From NCBI GenBank assembly GCA_040360365.1, contig CP136412.1: a DNA stretch of 64,000 bases, one strand, 5' to 3'. Shown piece by piece: positions 58,845 through 64,000 of the stretch. The notes under the pieces are model-generated. The model made no database searches, had not been told where the DNA came from, and saw only the letters and a list, made by a program, of their open reading frames with translations. This stretch comes from Arcanobacterium_A hippocoleae_A (GTDB taxonomy: Bacteria > Actinomycetota > Actinomycetes > Actinomycetales > Actinomycetaceae). The translations under genes and the position numbers were made by a program. How positions within the stretch are numbered: the first letter of the stretch is position 1; every line of letters starts with the position of its first letter.

Positions 58845-60107
58845 TTACCCCGGCACTCCGCGGGCTGCACTTACTACCACGCCAATCATCATCAAGTTTG
58901 CCATAATCGCTGAACCGCCTTGCGAGATAAAAGGCAGCGGCACACCAAATACCGGAAGCAGCCCAACCACCACCATCATGTTTAGAAAAGCCTGGCCGCA
59001 AATCCACAATCCAGCTCCAGCAGTCAGCAGCTGTCCGAAACGAGATGGGATATTCAATGTAAGCTGCAGAAAGCTCCACGCTAAGGCGAGGAAAAGCAGC
59101 AGCACAATCATCGTCCCAATAAAACCAATCTCTTCACCGATGACGGCAAAAATAAAGTCTGTGTGTGCTTCACTTAAGGAAAGCCACTTTTCTTTACCAG
59201 CTCCCACACCAAGACCAGTTATCCCGCCGCTGCCGAAAGCAAATTGTGCAAAATCAGATTGTGTTGGCGCATGCGTATCGGGAAGATTCCAGAGGTTATT
59301 TAGGTACGATGCGACACGGGCGAGACGCGAAGGTGCAATCGCAACAAAAATTCCGGCAAGTACCGTCGCAAATAATGCGCCGATCCCAAAAACAGCTGCT
59401 CCTAATCCAGCAAGCCAAGCCAAACCCGCACCAATCATCAGCATAATCAGCGCAGTACCCATATCTCCCGGTAAAATAACTGTACCGACAGCGAATATTA
59501 TTCCGGTGATTGCTGGAAAAAAGGACCGAAAATCGCGGCTTTCACGCCCGGAAATTAACGCAAACATGTGCGCAAGCCAAACAATCATCGCTAATTTCAA
59601 AAACTCGGAAGGCTGAATTTGTACTGCACCAATTCCGATCCAGTTCCGGTTACCTGCAACTTCCTTACCGGCAATAATTACCGCAAACTGCAGCAGCAGT
59701 CCCAGCCCGAAGAACCAATATGAGAGCCGTTCAAGAGCCACATATTCGAAGCGTGAAAGCACCAGTGCAAATAAAATCCCGGCAATCGCAAATATCAAAT
59801 GCCTAATTGCCACCGAAAATAACGGCACGCTGCTGCCGTGAATATCCAGCGCACGGATTGACGCAGCGGAGGTTGCCGAAAATACCATCAAAATACCAAG
59901 TGCAAGCAAAATAGATGTACACGCAAGCATTAAAATCAGGGCGCTATTTACTGCATCACGGCGTGTCGGCTGCACCTGATCCATTTCCGCCGCACGCGGG
60001 AATCGCTCCTCAGACAGGCTTGCAAAAACCGGAAACTGCTTCTGTTCCCGCCGCTGCCAAGAATCGCCGATACGGTTTTTGAAATGATGAAAATCTTGCT
60101 CACGCAT
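58845..60107 (-). CDS. ftsW: FtsW lipid II polymerase (SEDS)
   Basis: Ten-helix SEDS glycosyltransferase of the divisome. Starts at MREQDFHHF (60107), two bases past the murD stop. Contains GNRNWIGIGAVQIQPSEFLKLAMIVWLA, GDMGTALIM, EAHTDFIFAVIGEEIGFIGT and GLLPVFGVPLPFISQGGSA, all family signatures. N-terminal about 55-residue cytoplasmic extension. About 420 residues, intact. Confidence 0.95.
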   Translation of the reverse strand: MREQDFHHFKNRIGDSWQRREQKQFPVFASLSEERFPRAAEMDQVQPTRRDAVNSALILMLACTSILLALGILMVFSATSAASIRALDIHGSSVPLFSVAIRHLIFAIAGILFALVLSRFEYVALERLSYWFFGLGLLLQFAVIIAGKEVAGNRNWIGIGAVQIQPSEFLKLAMIVWLAHMFALISGRESRDFRSFFPAITGIIFAVGTVILPGDMGTALIMLMIGAGLAWLAGLGAAVFGIGALFATVLAGIFVAIAPSRLARVASYLNNLWNLPDTHAPTQSDFAQFAFGSGGITGLGVGAGKEKWLSLSEAHTDFIFAVIGEEIGFIGTMIVLLLFLALAWSFLQLTLNIPSRFGQLLTAGAGLWICGQAFLNMMVVVGLLPVFGVPLPFISQGGSAIMANLMMIGVVVSAARGVPG

Positions 60108-60108
60108 A

Positions 60109-61643
60109 TTATTCACCCGCTGTGCTCTGCACATTTTTCCTGTCAGTATTCACAAATTCCAAAGCGCCGTCTGCTGCAGTCAATCGGGCAGCGTCTTGAA
60201 ATTTCAAACCGCGGTCAGCGTAGGAAGAAAATTGATCGAATGACGCACATGCCGGAGCAAGAAGCACCACGGCACCGGATTTCGCCACCTCCGCAGCTCT
60301 TTTTACAGCTTCGTGCATCGGGTTTGCAGATTCACTGTCAATCAGACTATAGCGAATCTTGCTTTGTTCAAAAGCATCAATCCATGGCGTTTGGTCGGTC
60401 CCAATAACAATGGCATGATGGATTCGGTCTTTGACTGCCGCGGCAAGCTTTTCAAATCTTGCCCCTTTCGCAAGCCCGCCGACAATCCAAATTGTATTGT
60501 TTTTTCCTGCGCAAGTATTGAAGACTTTGCCGCATGCGCATTTGTTGCTTTCGAATCATCAATCCAATTCATTCCGGCATAGCTGCCGACAAACTCAATT
60601 CGGTGTTTTCCGGACGTAAAATCCCGCAATGCGGAGCGAATAAACTGCGGCGCCACACCTACCGCCCGTGCAAGAGCTGCTGCAGCGATTGCGTCTTTCA
60701 ATAAATGCAGCGGTAACGAGCTTTCCCGCGGCGCAAGATGCGCAATGTCGGCAACAGTAAATACCTCTTGTGCCGCAGAAAAACGGTTTTTGTGAAAAGC
60801 CCGATCCACAATAATATCTTCGACCAAACCGAATTCTCCAACGCTAGGCGTCCCGATGTTCAGACCAATCGCCCGTGCGCCTTCTTGGACATCAGCTTCG
60901 TCAACCATTCGCTGTACTTCGCGGTCACCTACCGGGTAGAGACACGCAGTCTGTACATGTTCATAGATCTTTGCCTTTGCCGCCCAATATTCCGCACGGT
61001 TTCCATGCCACTCCAAGTGATCATCATCAATATTGAGACATACTGCAGCAGTCGGAGCCATTGAGTAAGTGGCAGCGAGCTGAAAGGATGAAAGTTCAAT
61101 CGCAAATGCTTGCGGAGCATTTTCATCAGTGCGAATCACTTCTGTAATTAATGGTTTTCCAATATTTCCCGTCGCCACTGTCCCGCATCCGGCAGCCGCT
61201 AAAATTTTTGCGAGTATTGAAACTGTAGTTGTCTTACCGTTTGTTCCAGTCACACAAAGCCACGGAGCGACGGTATTCTGTTCATCCGCAGCACGCAGAT
61301 GCCATGCTAATTCAATTTCCGACCATACTGGTACGCCAGCTTCCCGAAGCACAGTCCATTCATACCCCATTTGCGGGAATCCCGGCGCAATAATCACAAT
61401 ATCCGGCTGCCAGTCAAGCAGCATTTGCATTAAAATTTCCGGTTTGGCAGCGGAAATAGCCAAATCAACACGTACATCATCAAGGTATGGATTGATTGCG
61501 GTTTCTTTCGCATCCCACACGCTTACGACGGCTTGCGTTACCGAAGTAAGAGCCGTAACACAAGCTTTTCCAGACACGCCAAGACCAAGCACAGCGATAC
61601 GTTTGTCTGCGAAAGCACTACTTCCAGGAATTACATATCTCAT
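60109..61643 (-). CDS. murD: UDP-MurNAc-L-Ala-D-Glu ligase (one frame break)
   Basis: Adds D-Glu in peptidoglycan synthesis. ATG overlaps the mraY stop (ATGA). IAVLGLGVSGKACVTAL, TGTNGKTTTVSILAKIL, LNIDDDHLEWHG and HRIEFVGSYAGMNWIDDSKATNAHA are in order; after the break, IVGGLAKGARFE and VVLLAPACASFDQFSSYADRG. One base missing in the T6 run at 60500-60505. Repaired length about 511 residues. Confidence 0.95.
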
Positions 61644-62724
61644 TGATATAACAACCATTCTGCATAGAAAAGACCAATTCCGATTGCTGCGAGAAAAATT
61701 TGAATCAGCCAAAAACGAACTACAATCGTCACTTCTTTCCAACCTTTCAGCTCGAAGTGATGATGCAGCGGAGCCATCCGGAAAACTCGCTTTCCGGTAG
61801 CCTTAAAGAAACCAATCTGAATCACATCAGAGATAACAATAATCACGAAAAGCCCGCCAATGAAAATTGCAAGAATTTCAGTCTGGCTCAGAATCGAAAC
61901 TCCGGCAAATGCGCCGCCTAACGCAAGAGATCCGGTATCTCCCATGAAAATCTTCGCAGGAGACGTGTTATGCCAGATAAATCCGAGGCAAGCACCGACG
62001 ATTGCCGCGCAGAATATTGCTAAATCGCGCGGATCTCGTGCATCATAACAGCCTGGGAGGAGTTGTAAGGCCGAACCGCAGCGTTGATAAGACTGCCAAA
62101 TATTAATCACCGCATAGGATCCAAACGCAATTGCGGAAGCACCTGCAGCTAATCCGTCTAAACCGTCGGTTAAGTTGACCGCATTCGACCATGCAGTAAT
62201 CAAAAAATTGGTCCAGAAGATGAATAGAATAATGCCGATTGCAACACCAGCGAAACCAAGTGTGATTGGGGTATCACGAACAATCGAGATATTGAGCGTC
62301 GCCGGTGTCTGACCGTGCTTATTGGCAAATTGCAGGGATCCGACTGCAAATAGAATCCCAACAAGTCCTTGCCCAAGCATTTTTGCGCGCGGACTTAAAC
62401 CAAGTGAGCGCTCTTTACTAATTTTCGTAAAGTCGTCAAGAAATCCGATTAATCCCAAACCGGAAAGTAAGAAAATAATCAACCATCCGGAAATGCTTGG
62501 AGCGCGCAGCGTCGCAATATTTCCGCACAAAAACCAAGCACGGCAGCGCCAATAATAATTACACCGCCCATTGTCGGAGTTCCGCGTTTTACTAAATGCG
62601 AAGTCGGACCATCCTCACGGATAAATTGACCATACTGCCGGCGCTCGAGAAGCTTAATAAAAACTGGGGTCAGAAAAAGCGTAACAAAGAGTGCTACTGC
62701 TGCTGCAACAATTACTGAAATCAT
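61640..62724 (-). CDS. mraY: MraY phospho-MurNAc-pentapeptide transferase (one frame break)
   Basis: Makes lipid I. Ten helices. YGQFIREDGPTSHLVKRGTPTMGGVII at the N-terminus, then GLIGFLDDFTKISKERSLGLSPRAKML (catalytic Asp pair), NAVNLTDGLDGLAAG, FMGDTGSLALGG and RMAPLHHHFELKGW. One base missing in the A5 run at 62529-62533. Repaired length about 361 residues. Start overlaps the murF stop by 4 bp. Confidence 0.95.
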
Positions 62725-64000
62725 CTATTGAACCCCTTGGAGAAAACACTGTCTGCTGCCTGCCAGATTTTCGTGCCGTTAGACCCCTTAAAGAGAACTG
62801 CAGAATCTGGCTGCAGAACCTGATTCAGCTCAGCAATAAGCGGTTCCACAGTTAAATACTCTACTACCTTTATTCCGGCTTCTCTGGCAAAAGCGGTGAG
62901 CGCAAAAGCGCCTTTGCCCACCAAGTAAAGCTCTGAAACATCCGCTTGGAGCAAAGCACTGAGCAATTCCTGGTGTTCCTTTTCGCTATCTGGACCAAGC
63001 TCCAGCATCTGCCCAAGCACCGCAATCCGGCGTGCATATTTTACACCGAGCAATCCAAGTGCAGCGATTCCAGCACGCATTGAAGTCGGATTAGCGTTGT
63101 ATGCATCATCAATTACTAATATTTTCCCAATTTCACGCACATCCATTCGATGCGGGCTGCCTGGCTTTGAATTTGCGATTTCACGAATAATATCAGCAAA
63201 ACTTACCCCGAGAATCCGCGCAATTGCTGCGGCTGCAACCGCATTCGCAATATTGTGTTTTCCGGCCAGACCAAGAACCAGCTTTTCATGCTGTCCGCCA
63301 AGAAATAATGTAAATTGCGGATATCCATTCGCAGCATCGATTTCAGAAGCAGCCGCAAATACATCTTGGTTCTTGCGGGCTTCTTCCGCTTGCGCAGAAT
63401 TTACCGAAAAGAATTCCACTTTACATTCAGCCGTTGCCGCCATCTGTACTACGTTCGGATCATCAGCATTCAGCACAGCCACGCCATCAGATTGCGTCCC
63501 GGCAATAATCTGCGCTTTTTCACAAATCGTATTTTCGATTGAGCCGAAAGATCCAAGATGCGCCTTTGCCACAATCAGTACAGTGCTAACGTCAAGTGGG
63601 GCAATATCAGTTAAATAAGCGATATTGCCAACCCGATCCGCACCCATTTCGAGTATGAGATTAGCTGTCTGCAAATTTGCCCGCAGCACAGTCAAAGGCA
63701 AACCAATCTCATTGTTAAAGGAATTTGGCGGAGCCACTACCGGCCCGCGATGAGTTAAAATCCGGGCAAGAAGATCTTTTGTTGTCGTCTTTCCAACGGA
63801 TCCGGTTATTCCGATGACTTTCAGGTTAGCTTTCGAATTTTGCCGAAGATATGACAACCAATATTTCGCAAGCTTGCCCAATGCGAGCACCGAATCTGCA
63901 ACTACAATCAGCCGCTCTGGAGCAGCTCCGTTTTCAATTGCAATCTGGGCATTACTTGTTAAAACAGCAACAGCACCGGCGTCAAGTGCAGCTTTGGCAA
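62721..64000 (-). CDS. murF: MurF ligase (5' end cut by window)
   Basis: Adds D-Ala-D-Ala to the UDP-MurNAc tripeptide. The frame is open to the right edge (VAVLTSNAQIA… can be read between 63890 and 63998), so the true start is outside. ATP loop GITGSVGKTTTKDLLA, SFNNEIGLPLTVL, NADDPNV and DDAYNANPTSMRAGI follow. Intact where seen. Confidence 0.95.
   Translation of the reverse strand, partial: AKAALDAGAVAVLTSNAQIAIENGAAPERLIVVADSVLALGKLAKYWLSYLRQNSKANLKVIGITGSVGKTTTKDLLARILTHRGPVVAPPNSFNNEIGLPLTVLRANLQTANLILEMGADRVGNIAYLTDIAPLDVSTVLIVAKAHLGSFGSIENTICEKAQIIAGTQSDGVAVLNADDPNVVQMAATAECKVEFFSVNSAQAEEARKNQDVFAAASEIDAANGYPQFTLFLGGQHEKLVLGLAGKHNIANAVAAAAIARILGVSFADIIREIANSKPGSPHRMDVREIGKILVIDDAYNANPTSMRAGIAALGLLGVKYARRIAVLGQMLELGPDSEKEHQELLSALLQADVSELYLVGKGAFALTAFAREAGIKVVEYLTVEPLIAELNQVLQPDSAVLFKGSNGTKIWQAADSVFSKGFNR

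Overview
The window is chromosomal DNA of a low-GC (roughly mid-40s percent by eye) Gram-positive actinobacterium. The evidence is a division and cell-wall cluster of actinobacterial type (murF-mraY-murD-ftsW-murG-murC-ftsQ-ftsZ-sepF-yggT-divIVA, without ftsA or mreB), a DUF3145-type protein, an LPQTG surface protein with a YSIRK-like signal, and single-chain class II glyS. The species cannot be named from sequence alone; a host-associated Actinomycetales or Bifidobacteriales member would fit.

Layout. 1-8.1 kb: a heterodimeric ABC exporter (+), then HAD phosphatase, YciO, an acyl-carrier-like protein, DUF3145, peptide deformylase and a phosphoribosyltransferase. 9.24-25.78 kb: a compact (about 16.5 kb) tailed-phage prophage in the 3' half of tRNA-Asn, bounded by a 97/98-bp direct repeat. 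From left to right it holds integrase, excisionase, lysis genes, tail, head and packaging genes, a small replication-type protein, and an immunity region. 26-31 kb: two hypothetical proteins and a large repetitive LPQTG protein. 32-38.9 kb: tRNA-Met, dnaG, dgt, dusB, glyS. 39-43.3 kb: zinc ABC transporter, Fur/Zur regulator, S4 protein. 43.3-44.6 kb: an AT-rich islet with a secreted protein and a small membrane protein. 44.7-50.4 kb: dnaE, a GNAT, rluD, lspA. 51.3-64 kb: divIVA, yggT, sepF, ftsZ, ftsQ, murC, murG, ftsW, murD, mraY, murF (cut by the right edge).

Three things stand out. (1) The phage attachment core lies inside the 3' end of the phage repressor gene, and in the excised circle that gene would run directly into the integrase. 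Integration therefore swaps the repressor C-terminus and cuts int from the repressor promoter. This is the architecture of integration-dependent immunity known from some mycobacteriophages. (2) Three large intergenic gaps (8.4, 31.4 and 50.5 kb) each hold a copy of an unrecognised composite element. A conserved core of about 85-100 nt with a small hairpin is flanked by two inverted arms of a roughly 16-nt unit repeated every 30-31 bp. (3) At least 28 reading frames, including essential ones (dnaE, glyS, mraY, murD, murG, lspA, ftsQ), are each broken by one missing base, nearly always in a run of 4-7 identical bases. I treat this as systematic homopolymer under-calling and give gene coordinates as if the frames were repaired, naming the break in each entry.
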